From Talinum fruticosum (taxonomy: Eukaryota; Streptophyta; Magnoliopsida; Caryophyllales; Talinaceae): 64,000 nucleotides of DNA. The position numbers and the translations under genes are program-made. Under the pieces are notes generated by a model. The model was given only the letters and a program-made list of their open reading frames with translations, did not search any database and was not told the origin of the DNA. This document shows, in pieces, positions 50,601 through 62,998 of the stretch (position 1 is its first letter; every line of letters starts with the position of its first letter). The stretch is from assembly GCA_021018815.1 (NCBI GenBank), contig JAITYX010000048.1:2093501-2157500 (forward strand), written 5' to 3'.

Positions 50601-51075
50601 CTAGATCATCTTTGCATAATCTATGTGCATTTTCTACATTCATATCATTATTTGAACCCAAAAATGCACTAGAGGCCCTAAATGAACCTGAATGGTTAGA
50701 GGCCATGCAAGAAGAGCTTAATCAATTTGAAAGAAACCAAGTATGGACTTCGACTAAACGACCTTCTAACCACCCAGTTCTAGAAACCAAATGGGTTTTC
50801 AAGAGCAAACTGGATGAGGAAGGATTGGTAGTCGAAATAAGGCTACACTTGTCGCTCGGGGTTACAATCAAGAGGAAGGAATTGATTGTGGGGAAACCTT
50901 TGCACCTGTTGTTAGGATTGAGGAAATCGGAATCTCGTTAGCATTTGCATCTAGCATGAATATCAAGCTTTATCAAATGGATGTCAAATGTGCTTTTCTG
51001 AATGGTTTCATTTAAACGAAGTTTATATTGAGCAACCCCTGGATTTGAAAACTCAGAATTTTCAAATCATGTTTG
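47640..51075 (+). mobile_element. Ty1/copia retrotransposon, decayed and 3'-truncated (SIRE-like, inferred)
   Basis: Gag is at 47682-47936 (LPKKRWGLKVKAIEEAQNLS). A Lys-rich patch without an intact CCHC knuckle follows (about 48160). The aspartic protease motif DSG with CQMSGD is at 49075-49100. The pre-integrase HRRLGHIS lies near 49457 with its leading Trp codon now TGA. The integrase core is at 49590-49770 (HMDLCGE, VVVDDFSRFTW). PQQNGVVERKN is near 49886. The C-terminal FGCKCFVHN...FLGYS is at 50100-50200. RT begins near 50690 (EWLEAMQEELNQFERNQVW) and includes [11 protein letters not shown], but ends about 51070 before YVDD. RNase H and both LTRs are missing. There are many stops and frameshifts, so it is inactive. 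Confidence 0.93.
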
Positions 51076-51083
51076 ACATGTAT

Positions 51084-51141
51084 GATGCTTATGTGGCATT
51101 GTAATAATGTAAAATAATTATTATAATGCCACATAAGCATC
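51084..51141. repeat. Inverted repeat, ~25-bp arms, at the copia break
   Basis: GATGCTTATGTGGCATT (from 51084) is answered by AATGCCACATAAGCATC (to 51141). The arms extend into the AT-rich centre with a single mismatch, leaving a loop of about 9 bases. It lies within 20 bp of where copia homology ends, so it may mark the broken end of the element or a foldback insertion. Confidence 0.85.
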
Positions 51142-53079
51142 CTATATATCAATCATAAATTGATTTTAATTTGTACCCAACTTAAGAATGTTTAGATGGT
51201 TCATGCATTTAATTAAGCAAAAGATTGATTTTTTTTTGTAAAATTACATATAATATGTTTATTATGTTGGATGTGTATATTTCTAAAACTAATTTATTTT
51301 AATTTTTGAATAATATTGTCCAATATTGTGAATTTAGATGAAATTTTGTCTTTAACTTATGAAAATGTTTTAAAAAGAGATTGGAATTTTAAAGTTTAAA
51401 GCTGCAAAAATAAGAGCAGACAAATAATGAGTTAAATATATAAATAATAACAATAAGTTATTAGAATAAGTTATAAAAAAATTAAAAGAAATATTTTTAT
51501 ATTAGCTATTTTTTAGCAGCTTCTTTATGTCATGTTGTTGGATGCATGTCAAAAGAGATGTGAACTCGGTTGTCCATTATCTTACTACGGTTATTCCCGG
51601 GGATAGAATAGGTTTGGGTAGGGGTTTGTCCTAGCGCAATCTCGCGCTATGTACTTATGGATGCGCTATTTATAAATTAAATCATACTTTTCCTTCAAAA
51701 AAATTATTATTAGTTTTTATTATTATAAATTAATTAAAAATAATAAAATTATAAAATAACTAATTATAAAAATAAAATTAATTAATGCCCTTATATAATA
51801 AGGAATATAATTACCCTAGTTTGTTTAAAAGTTCATACACAAACTGTGCGCGTGCCTCTCTGAGGTCATCTATTACGGCGCAAAGATCATACATTGAATT
51901 GAAAATTGTTAAAACTTGATTCAATAGCAGATTTAAATAGCAGATTTTATAAACTTTTCTTTATAATAGTGTTCGTTCAATTTTGAAGCAACCTACGATT
52001 TGATAACAAAATAACTACTTTTTATGGATGTTTACGTAAATTTTTTCCCCAAAAAAATTACAGAGGATTATTTCAATCAATATGTCAAAATAAAGGTTAT
52101 GTATAGCTTCCATCCATCCTGACAAGACATGATATCTATATAGATGTTATAATTGTGAGGTTAGGTGAAGCAATGTCTCTCCTAATTTGAGGAGCCTTGA
52201 GATCATCTGTCTAGTAGAAATTATACATTGATTTAATTACAATAATATTCCTAATACACTATTATGCCTCTCAAACTGTATGGTAGACGTACGATCAAAT
52301 TGGACCTTAAATATTAAACATGGCTGAGAGCACAAGCCTTTTACTAAATATGTCTGCTATCGAAAATAGAGTAGGGATATGTTAGCAAACCAGAAGATCT
52401 CCAACAATGAATGTAAGCACCTGAACATTCTCCCATATCATGAACATGAGCTGTACCACTCCCAGGCCCCACTGTTTCCCACACCACGAATGGGCAGTGT
52501 TGCTCCCTGTACATATATCCGTGGGTAAAGCCCATTTTAAATGTAGTAGCCAACAGTATTCCTTGTATTGTGTTTAGGTTGGATTTCTATATACAAGTTC
52601 ATATTTGGTTTGGAGACAAGTCAAATCATGGTGAACTCATATATGAATTCCTGAATCCAGAAAAGAAATGATATGTTGCCTGCTTGAACGTTAAATCAAA
52701 GATTAAGTTGATACATTCGAGTTTTGACCAATAAACTGCACACATTATTTATATGATTCACCACAGGAAACACCTTCTTTGATAACGAGTAAAGTTGTTG
52801 CAATGAAAAACCTTCTTTGCACCATAAAATGTTGATGTAAGTTATCTTACAGTGGATTATGTAGCTATCGTGGTTCATAAGAAGCTCAAAGATAGTTATT
52901 AATTAGATTGTTGAATGCAAACTTCTCCTTTGCATGAGACAATGTTATTACATAACGTTATATCCATTAAAATAAGAATAGTTTGACATTACAAACACCC
53001 AAAACCCAAATGCAATAACTGCTTAGTGCTTTCTTCTTGTTCAAAAAAAAAAAAAGAAAAAAAGAAAAGAAAAGAATGG
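51142..53079. other. AT-rich intergenic sequence, nothing recognised
   Basis: No open frame shows a domain. A minus-strand frame at 52344-52553 (69 codons, Cys/His/Trp-containing) has ordinary-looking composition but no recognisable family or partner exon. An A-rich tract at 53043-53074 lies just beyond the P450 stop codon. Confidence 0.5.
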
Positions 53080-55813
53080 TTATTTGAAAGGCGACTGAGG
53101 ATAAAGGGTAGGAATAACAAGCAACCCATGTTTCCTTCTTGCTACTATACCAAAAGTTTCATCCATGTTCAAATCTTCATATTTGACCCCCTGAGGCAAA
53201 TTCCAATCAAAATGGAAGAGCAATGAAGCTAATGCGAGCTCCACATTTGCCAAGCCTTGTCCAATGCCGGGACACATTCTTCTTCCTGCTCCAAATGGTA
53301 TTAGCTGAAAGTGTGTGCCCTTAAAATCTACTAAGGAATCTTCAAACCTAGTCGGATCAAACCTGTGGGGCTCCGACCAATACTTGGGATCTCTTCCAAT
53401 TGCCCAGGCATTCATGAGAACTCGCGTTTTGGCAGGTATTTCATATCCATCAATTTGGCATTGTTCCATGGATTCCCTAGGTATTAACATAGGGATGGGA
53501 GGATGAAGTCTAAATGTTTCTTTTATTACTTGTTTCAAGAATTTAAGCTCATTTAAGCTTGTTTCATCCACTGTTTTTTTCCCTTGCAATTTCAAGACAT
53601 GTCTCACCTCATCTTGGGCCATCTTCATTTCGTTCGGATGACGTAGCAGTTCAGACATTGCCCACTCTAATGTTGTAGAACTTGTCTCACTTCCAGCACC
53701 AAAAATTTCCTACGTATAAATAATTGTATCTTTTAGTACTTGGCGATCAATGATAAGAGACGTTTAAGTAGACTTTAAAACAAAAACTTGTATCGGTTGA
53801 TCTGGTAACCTACCAGATTGCATCGGGAAATCCAATTACACATACACAATCACATCCACAACAAAACAAACAATTGTAGCCGGAGCAAGAAGAAGAGTAG
53901 AAAGAATAATGGAAATGCTTTATAAAACAGGAATGCTTATTGAGGAAGATCGGAACAGGATAAATTGGAGCATTGGATAGGGTTCTTATATACTTTCTAT
54001 ATATAATGGAAAAACACTTGTTTATGTTAAAAATGAAGCAACCAAACTGCATCTAAGTACAATGTATAATAGCATTTAACATGAAAAACTTATGGACAAA
54101 TCGATCAAGAAATCGAAAGTATATAGCATGACCTAAATGCAATCTTAAAATGACACAATTTGCCAAGACTACTTGTACATGCAATGAGCTCAATCACAAT
54201 TTTGAACATAAACTACTTACCAGAACAATAGCCTTAATGTTTTCTGGCATGGGAGAGAACTGTGATCCTTTTCCTTTTTGCGTAGGGTCATCTTCGTTAT
54301 TTTGAAGTGCCAAAAGAACATCCACCAAATCTTCAGGACCATATGCCGTGGCTTGGCTCTTCTTGGAAAGATGGTCATTAATAATGGGATCGAGTATCGC
54401 ATCAGATCTTCTTACAAAATTTTGGAATTTCCTCCTCGTCCCAGTAATTGAAGTTAAAAACTCGAGTGATGGATAAAGGTCACAAATTGAAAAGCCTGAA
54501 CACATCTCCGCCAAATCCGCCACTAGTGCTTTAAATTCTTTTGGTCTTTTCCCTTTTTGTTGAAAGTTAACCTGCAGTGCACAGTATAATTGTTATGCAT
54601 TAATGCATGAGATTATTTTACAACCCTAGTAAACCCATAATCATGCTCCCAGGGAACATAATCACATCCCTAATTATATTTAATCAACAGGTTGGCATTC
54701 TTTAAGAGGCAACGGGGACGAAAACAAAATGTAAAAGCAAAGTTCAACATATGACTGACAGGTTACACAAACTTAAGCGTATTGTGTCAACCTAAATTAA
54801 TATGTTATATATTTTTAAATTACCAAAATTTTAATAATTATAATTAATTATCAACTATAAAGGCGTAGTATTCGTCAAATAGGACGGTGAGTACAAATGG
54901 CACCATAATCGAGTCAACCCTATCCACTAAGATGTATTAAGCACTTAAGTTTACGATTGTAAAAATTTATAGTTAAAAATATGATTTTGTAGCATTCAAT
55001 TTAATACATAATAATAATGATAAAAACAAGACACATAAGATATTTATCATTTTGCTAAAATTTAATTTACTCAAAGCCTCAAATGACCAATTCGGTTCAA
55101 TCATACGATCCTACCAAGGGGCTTATTTTGTCTAGTCCTTATTTGTGCTAGAGACACCCCTAAAATTTCATCTGTTATTACCTCACGCTTTCAAGTTATA
55201 AAAAGTCTAAAATAGATTAAAAATATGCAACCCAAACATTAGTATTACCTTGAGGTGATGTCAAAAGTAAGGCCGAAAAGCTTCTCACTTAGGTTAACCA
55301 CGGACCCTTCCTCCATTGCTATGGACTTGACAAAGTGAGCCACCTCCTCTTCCCTGATAGGCCGGAATGACTGGACCCGCTTGGCGGTGAAGAGCTCGAG
55401 GGTGGCGATCTTCCTCACCTGCCGCCAGTACTCTCCGTATGGAGCAAAGGCGATGTCGGTCCGGCCATAGAAGACGTATTCTGCCACGAGGATGCTCGGC
55501 CTGCTACAAAGTACTGCGTCATGAGTCCTCATCACCTCCCTTGCCACGTCAGCTGAGGAGACGACGACAGTAGGGACTTCCCCTACGTGCAAATGCATGA
55601 TAGGACCGTACACCGTAGCCAGCTCAGCCAGCCGGTGGTGGGGAGGGAGTCTTTCGCTGCAAGCTGGTGAAGGTTCCCTATGATGGGCAGCTTTGGAGGT
55701 CCTGGTGGTAATTTGGTTTTTTGTGATGCATTTTTCTTGGATTTTGAGAACTTCAATAGAGCTAGTATGGTGAGGACGAAGAGGAGGAGAGAAATTAGCA
55801 AAGGAAGCTCCAT
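53080..55813 (-). CDS. Cytochrome P450, CYP71 clade (CYP71D-like), three exons, two frameshifts
   Basis: ER-anchored heme monooxygenase; the clade usually acts on terpenoids or other specialised metabolites, but the substrate cannot be read from sequence. Exons on the minus strand: 55813-55249, 54571-54221, 53709-53080. The start MELPLLISLLLFVLTILALL is an N-terminal membrane anchor, followed by the hinge LPPGPPKLPIIGNLHQLA. Further on are WRQVRKIATLELF (helix C), FGAGSETSSTTLEW (helix I oxygen-binding), KETFRLHPP (ExxR), FDPTRF, and FGAGRRMCPG with the heme-ligand cysteine. About 515 residues, a normal size. Two single-base losses break the frame: one C in the run at 55640-55643 (plus-strand G's), one A in the run at 54539-54542 (plus-strand T's). 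Allowing for both brings all exon phases into agreement. The second intron is at the usual CYP71 place; the first, after LTFDITSR, is additional. Confidence 0.92.
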
Positions 55814-55846
55814 TGGGTTGGGCTAGCTTTCGGTTTGTTCTCCACT

Positions 55847-55850
<4 letters not shown>

Positions 55851-55928
<78 letters not shown>
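55851..55928. repeat. (TA)n microsatellite just upstream of the P450 start codon
   Basis: About 39 uninterrupted TA units end 37 bp upstream of the P450 ATG, in the expected 5' UTR or core promoter. Length polymorphism is to be expected. A frame running through it (55245-55964 minus) gives an artificial Tyr/Ile N-terminal extension, which I rejected in favour of the ATG at 55813. Confidence 0.95.
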
Positions 55929-55934
<6 letters not shown>

Positions 55935-58900
55935 TTTAAGCTTCACGATAAATTTAAAACTCACTCATGGCGATAAAAAATTCAAAAACAAACTTGTGAC
56001 AAGGATTTTGGATCCATTAGCTTTGTTTTTTTAACAACATTAATTTAAATTTTCAATTGAGTCGGTTTTTAAACATTAAATAAGAAATCTTGTAATTACT
56101 TTATTACATTCTCGTGATACATGCCGAAATTATTGCTTTTTAAGAGCTTATGTATCATCCAAAAAGTCAATCCTTATTTTTGTTTTTTTGTTTTTAGCTT
56201 CTATTTTATCGAGTTAAGTTATTATTGGTGCGTTAAAAAATAGAGAGTTTTTTATGAAATATTTTTCATTCATAAAATTTGAAGATTTTATTTAAGAGAA
56301 ATAAGTGTCAAATCACTTAAACTAATATGTATTTATACTCCATGAATTTTGACTTTGGGAATAATTAGGAAATTAATTGGAATCATGATTGTTTGACTTG
56401 GAGCTGGAGCATGTGGTGGCATGAGTTGTGTCCAGCTACTTAGGTTCCAGGGGAAAAGAAAATGGGGTTTGTCGTGGGTGGAGTAACTATAACCCATATA
56501 TATACATATATGGTGCTCCATTTTTAGAACAGCTAATTTTTCATGACTTAAATAAGAACAGAAGTGTTGAGCAAAGTGCTAAAGAAGTACTACACAAATA
56601 CGCGTAGGCCAAAAATAGGGACACCTGTAGGAAGACATCAGAATTCAGAAAGATGCAGCTCAATAATTATGCAGGCAATAATATAAAGCAGCTGCACGAT
56701 CTTCGTTAAGATTATATAGGGCCTGTTTGGCCTGAGCGCCCATTCATTGGAGCATATTCAATGCGTTTCATAGTGTTAGATGCCCAAAATCTTATGAAAT
56801 TCTCCAAAATGCTACCTGCTCATTAAATGTCTTATTTTACTCGAAATACTAATTCTTACCCAAAACCTCTTAAACACTTTTGAATGCTCTAACCTATTCT
56901 TTAAATGTTAAATGTTATTCAAACCGCTTCCAAATACTCCATTCTATTCCTATCCGCTAAATACTCCCTGAAAATGTTATAACGAACAAGTCCTAAAATG
57001 AGCTTTTACATATCATGTTTAAAGTTTTGGATACTTGAATTCCAACTTGTGCATGCTATAGGCTTACAGTTTTCAGCTAACATATCTAAAATTTTACATA
57101 CTTTCCAACTTATCTATACCTGAAATGAGTACATATGTCACCAAAAATAAATCTTTCTTTTAAGAAAATCCACTCTTAAGAACTCCACAATTAAGCATGC
57201 TTGCTATTGATTAGTATTTGGGATAGATAACCTCTAGGATAGTTTTCTTAAGTAGTGTTTGTGTGTGTGAGGACAAAGAACGTTGGAAAGACTAATGATG
57301 ATTCATGAGGACTTTCAAGAGGACTCAGACGACATCAGACCAATGAAAAATGCACCAAAAAAATCCCCTAAAAGTCATATTGTTCACGTTCAAGAAAAAA
57401 ATGACTTATTTTTATACAATTATCCAAAGGTTGTTTTATTTTTATCCAATTTCCCAAATGTTAATATTGATTGAAAATAATTGCAGTTGTACTCATGTCA
57501 ATATAAGCCGTCGAGTTTGTAAATTTTAGACTTCATGTATATATTTTGTATCTTGTATGAAGGGATGAAAATTCAACATGCCAAATTTTGTAACCCGTAA
57601 AATTTCGAATAAATTCATCTATCTCAAAATTTTTGTACAATTACATATCATTGTTTTTTTATTTGTTACAAATACAATTTATTTTAATATATTCCTAGCA
57701 TTATTTATGTTATAACAATGAACATAAATTTGGACTAATTGTATCTTTGCCGAGATATAATTTATTTCAACTACTTACTCATTGCATTTTATTTGTCAAA
57801 TATATTGGATGACTTTTATCATTGTAGTATTTATTATTATTAATCTCATTTATAAATGTAGTTGCTAAATGTTTACTTTCTTAATTAATAACTTCTTAAA
57901 TTATACTACATTGTTTCATGCATATTACGGGTCCAGACTAATATCATTTAGAAATTACCATCTTTTTAAATTTAGTTTTAATTCATTACTTTAAATTTCA
58001 ATTTCAGGAATAACTGATTATTGATGAGTACTCTTTAGCTACACATAGATAAATTGCTCTTAGTCAATAATATTATCAGAAAAAAATAATTAATATAGTA
58101 GTCTATCCTGTTCTGATTAGCCACAATTTCCTCCTACATATGAATCAATGGTTTCAAAGTACTTAATGTTATGGGGAGATTGGTTTTTCGTAATTTTATT
58201 GTTTATTGATTTCTTTTTTTTGGTTTCTTGTAGAAACTATACTATAATGTCGCCAGTTCAACTCAAATATTTTAATTATATGTTTTACGGTTCAATTTGA
58301 CTTATTTTAAATGAAATTAGAGAAAATGACATGTTTTTGCATCGTGACTACCATCTAACACCTAATAAAGAAAAGTATTATGTGTCCCTTCATGGGTTTT
58401 GCTCCATATTTGTAAAAAAATTAACTCAATTCTATGTGAAAGAGAATAATATATCGTAATACAGTAAAAATACATATAAGGGATAAGTTAGAAAATATAA
58501 CATCTATAATTAATTAATCATTATGCAAATATCAAAAAAAAAAAAAAAACAAAAACAATCTCATTCTTCACACAAAATCACTTATACATCTCTTAAAATA
58601 TTACTTACATATCGATGTAGCTAATGTCCTTATTGATCCGTATGGTTTTCATCATCAATATAGACTTTGGAAGCTCTAAAGTTTAGTATCATAAATACCC
58701 TTTCTCATGCTCCAAATAAAAAAAAAAAAGAAAATTAATTAAAATGTGACACTTGTCAAACACACAATAAATCACTAAATTTTATATATATCTACACGAC
58801 ATCGTAAAAGTTAATGATAAGACAACAACAAAGTTATATCTTATTTAAAAAAACTAATAAGATAACACAATAATATTAATATAAATGTGTACCCATCTGT

Positions 58901-59860
58901 GATGATTTAGGTGTCCAATATGTCAATTCTTTTGTTTTAATAAGCTATAATTAATAAAAAGTCTTCACATCATAGCAAATAATCACCTCCACGATTAGAT
59001 GACTCTTAATTTCTTTTTGTTAAATTATTCCATAATAAAATATATAAAATAAATTATTTAATTATATCTATCTGTCATATGATATGTTCAACTGACTCAT
59101 ATAATCTCTAGATATCTAACAATCATTGTAGTGGAAAATCATTGAATAAGGACCTTGTCTAGTTGTTACTCTTCAAACTTATCATCTGAAATGGTTAGGC
59201 AGCCAATCACATTTATTTTATTGCTCCTATATATATAACAAAGTAATATATATAGCATTTAACTGTTTTTTTTTAATAAAATAAATTAGTGATACCAATA
59301 TATCCAATAAATATGCCATGTAAAGATCCTTAAATTCAAAAATTTGACATTGTCTTGCTTTGTCATCAGGCATAAGCTAACCAGACATTCCATCAACCAA
59401 AAAGACTAATTTTTTAAAATTGCACGTCTTTGAATTAATTTTTGTCTCCTTCACCTTTGTATAAAATGACAAATTTATAAAAATATCCTTGTCTTTGAAA
59501 ATTCTATAATTATAAACTGAATAGATCTATTTTGATTGATTTTCATTTTTTAATATCAAAATTCACCGTTGTTTTGTATTTTTTTTAATAAAGTCACTCT
59601 AATTATATTACTTTTATCTTTTTTTTAATTGTAATAATGGTTGTCGTTTTATCCATTATTTAATTTATAATTAAAAATTGAAGATATTTTCTATAAATTT
59701 GAAGCTTCAATATTAATTTATAGAAAGGTAAAGAGAGGTAAAAATTAATATAAAAAGATGAAAGTTTAAAAAAATTAAAAGCCAAAAAGATTGAGGGGCA
59801 TATGTATATGTAAATATCTCTAAACTAACTCATGATTTCATTGGATTTTTTTTTTTTGGG
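55929..59860. other. AT-rich intergenic sequence, 3.9 kb
   Basis: The first part is the 5' flank of the P450. A possible MITE lies at 56717-56995 (separate entry). The rest is low-complexity AT-rich sequence with A- and T-runs. The 63-codon frame at 57283-57474 has no recognisable domain. I find no RNA gene. Confidence 0.5.
56717..56995. mobile_element. Possible MITE with GGGCCTGTTTGG terminus
   Basis: The left end TAGGGCCTGTTTGGCC and the right end, read in reverse, TAGGACTTGTTCGTT match at about 11 of 15 positions and enclose 279 bp of non-coding sequence. This terminus is common in PIF/Harbinger and hAT miniature elements. The target duplication is unclear, so the family is unassigned. 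Confidence 0.35.
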
Positions 59861-61380
59861 GGAGGAATCATTGGGTTCTTGTTAGGTAGTTAATTACATC
59901 TAATAATAATGTGTACATGGTTTTTATATATCTCCAAAGAAAAACATAAAATTTTTCATCACCTTTTAATACAAACGGATACCATAACAAAGTTAGAGAC
60001 TCAAATTTAAATTTATCAAATGATTTGTTGATGAGAACCATCTTAGTAATTATTGTTTCCGGAGGAAAACGGGTGTGATGATATGGATGATGATTTGGAG
60101 GGAGAGAGGATTTACTACATTTCCGATGGCATGGCTTGATCGGATGGATTCCACGTGATAGCTGCTGGCCCTGCAAAAGGTGAGGTCCCGGGGTGGATTC
60201 CGGGAATGCCCCTCCGACGCTCAAGTTAGTATGGCGAACTTAATGAGCGAATCGAGGAAAATCTTCCTCGATGTGCAAGAAGGAAAATTTCTTGGGATTC
60301 GGGGATTGCTTACAGGAGAAAATTTTTTGGGGATTTGTGGGATTTTCCAAGAGATGAAAGTGTTGGGATTGGTGATATGAACTTGTGATTCGATGGGGAT
60401 AGGTGAGTATTTATAGAGGAATTTAATGAGGGTAATCAGTAATTTACCGTAATTTAGGAGGAATCCCTAGCTCCAATGGGCTTTGGGCTTTACCTGGCCC
60501 GTTGTGAGTGGATTTGGGCTGATACCTTTATTGTCCCACCGATTAGGCATAGCTAGCTAGTGACATGACGGGTGAGCTGGAACTGTCTTGAAAATATCCG
60601 GATTATTTAGCCCCTCACGTTCTACTTACGCACTTCCCGAGGTGGGCAGGTGAAATGTGAAGCCTCAACTCATTACGCTTTTATGGCCCCAAGTCTTTAT
60701 AAATAGGTGGCGAATTGGAGCAGGATAGTAAACTCTCACTCCTTTGCACATTGTCTCACTTATTTCTTTTTGCTTGAACGAGGATGGCTCTTAGGTTGCT
60801 TCCGCCGATTACCTAAGATTGTGCCCAAACTTTAATAGGGCTCGGGTGGAGGAGATAGCTTGCAAAGTCAATCATCCAATCTATGTCGTGGAGATTTTCT
60901 ACCAACATCTTATTGAAGATGCGCTCGTGCACAAGTTTTTAAGTAATAATGATCACAATGCACTTTGGTCGGCTCTGGAACGCTCCGACTGGGACTATCT
61001 TGAGGCATGGGTGGAGCGTGATCGAGAACGTCTTGTTGAGATCTAGATGAGGAATACATGCTCTTCGGGAAGCGACGCGGCTGGAGGAGGCGTTACTTCA
61101 AGTGTTGGCTCGTCATCTCATCCTCCATTGGAGAGCGGCGAGTTGGTAGATGGTCCTTCTTCTCGGTCCTCTCGGGTCGAAGGAACTTGGCCAACGGGAA
61201 GGGGAGGAACCTCCTGCGTAGAAGAAGAGGAACCCTCCCAAGAAGAAGTAAGTTCGTGATTGTGGTTCTTCTCTTGTCCTTGTAACGTGCTTGGTAATGT
61301 TGTACCCCTTTTAACTTAATGTCGTAGTCTTGTTGTAATATCATGCTTCATGCCCTTGTTTCAGCAAATTAATAAATGAA
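59861..61380 (+). other. Possible transposon-derived transcription unit with a small ORF
   Basis: The word CCCCTCCGACGCTCAAGTTAG near 60209 resembles a motif I associate with plant transposable elements, but I cannot name the family. TATAAATA at 60699-60706 is followed by ATGGCTCTTAGG at 60784 (11 codons), then a 75-codon frame (60819-61046) with RARVEEIACKVNHPIYVVEI and EAWVERDRERLVEI. A Ser/Gly/Glu-rich frame follows directly (61047-61259) and ends in Glu/Ser repeats. AATAAATGAATGAAG at 61370 could serve polyadenylation. There is no homology I recognise, and the reading frames may be remnants of one longer protein. Confidence 0.35.
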
Positions 61381-61483
61381 TGAAGTTTATTTTGCTAGCT
61401 TTGTCTCTCTTTGCTCTTTTGACTTGTTGTTGAGGCTCAATTCCGACGAGCCATTTTTACTTAGCCCCTTGGGGCTAAAAAGA

Positions 61484-61567
61484 GTCTTGCGGGGAGGATG
61501 AGTTCTCCCGTGGTCCTTCCGGGGCTCTTGCGGGGAGGATGAGTTCTCCCATGGTCCCTCTAGGACC
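61484..61567. repeat. 42-bp tandem duplication
   Basis: TCTTGCGGGGAGGATGAGTT occurs at 61484 and again at 61526, each followed by CTCCC, an A or G, then TGGTCC. Each unit has a short self-complementary core (GGGAG/CTCCC). It lies directly before the 130-bp array. Confidence 0.85.
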
Positions 61568-61589
61568 CTTGAGGCACCCCTATGTTCTC

Positions 61590-62500
61590 ATATTAGAAAC
61601 ATGAGTTCGCCCACGGTAACATTGTTGTGGGTCTTTATACGTCGGTGAGGATTGTGAGTGCCCATGACGACATGGGTCTTTACACGACCTTTAAGCTCTC
61701 GGAGGCTTGAAAGTGAATGAGTGTATGTGTCTCGCTAGAGAACATCAGGCGAAGAGCGCAACCCCTAACCTTAAAGTAGGAGTGCAAGTGCCTATGCCGA
61801 CATGGATCTTTACGCGACCTTTCAGCTTCGGAGGCTTGGAAGTGCATGAGTGTAAGTATCTCACTAGGGAACATCCCATAGAAAACGCGGCCCCTTAACC
61901 TTAGGTTAGGAGTACAAGTGCCCATGCGAATATGGGTCTTTACATGGCCTTTCATCTCCCGGAGGCTTAGAAGTACATGAGTGTTAAGTATCCAACCAGG
62001 GAACATCCCACGCAGAGCGCGACCCCTTAACCTTAGGTTAGGAGTACAAGTGCCGAGGCGGACATGGGTATTATGCGGCCTTTCAGCTTTTGGAGGCTTG
62101 AAAGTGCATGAGTCTCGCTAGGGAACATCCCACGGAGAGCACGACCCCTAACCTTCGTTAAGAGTGCAAGTGCCCATGACGGAATAGGTCTTTGCGCGAC
62201 CTTCCAGCTCCCGGAGGCTTGGAAGTGCATGAGTGTAAGTGTGTCGCTAAGGAACACCCCATGAAGAGGGTGACCCCTAACCTTAAGTTAAGAGTGCAAG
62301 TGGCCACGCAAACATGAGTCTTTACGCGACCTTTCAGCTCCCGGAGGCTTGAAAGTGCATGAATGTAAGTATCTCGCTACGGAACATGCCACGGAGAACG
62401 CGACCCCTAACCTTAGGTTAGGAGTGCAAGTGCCCATGCGGACATGGGTCTTTACATGACCTTTCAGCTCCCGGAGGCTTGAATGTGCATGAGAGTAATT
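61590..62500. repeat. Tandem array of a ~130-bp unit, seven copies
   Basis: GGAGGCTTGAAAGTGCATGAG-like words occur at 61701, 61830, 61961, 62092, 62213, 62343 and 62473, a period of 121-131 bp. Each unit also contains GTGCCCATG, CGACATGGGTCTTTAC, CGACCTTTCAGCTC, GGAACATCCCA and GCGACCCCTAACCTTA. Copies differ mainly by substitutions. Frames on both strands (61707-61898, 61680-62006, 62033-62257) follow the repeat and lack domains. From 62500 to 62720 two more diverged units share CTCC-GAGGCTAAG words. Confidence 0.92.
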
Positions 62501-62998
62501 ACCTCTAAGGGTATTCTTTTAGAGAGTTGAGAATGCGATTCCGTAGCTCCGCGAGGCTAAGTTTTCATCGAGTGCAAATTGATGCTTGAACTCCGAAGGA
62601 TATCCCCTTATTGAGGTGGAAACGTGACTCTTTAGCTCCCATAGGCTAAGCCTTTACTTGATGTCGATAGACGTTTGGGCTCTGAAACCAAACGCTCACT
62701 GCTGCGATTTTTGCGAAGTTGTGTGATTTTTTAAGTTTAATTTTTAGAAGTGTTTATGACCCTTAGCGACTCCCGACTCCCGACTCCCGACTTCTACTAC
62801 ATTGCTAAAAATGCACTCAAAAACTTGCTTAAAATTACCCTCGTGCGGACTCGGATCCGCCTCCGGCTCCCACTCACACCTAGGTACAATCCCAACTCAC
62901 TGCCTAGCCTTTCACCTCTCTCTCTCCCTCGACGCTGCACACCACCCCAACTCAGCCTCCACCTCGAGTTCCTCCCTCCTTCTCTCTCACTACCTCTC

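Noticed and set aside
52344..52553. 69-codon minus-strand frame with Cys, His and Trp residues
   Set aside because: No family recognised, no partner exons and no promoter. It could be a chance frame.
55245..55964. 239-codon P450 frame starting in the TA repeat
   Set aside because: Its first ~80 residues come from the microsatellite and an out-of-frame stretch. The true N-terminal anchor and LPPGP hinge are in the neighbouring frame from 55813.
57283..57474. 63-codon plus-strand frame
   Set aside because: No domain and in AT-rich intergenic sequence. Its length is within chance expectation.
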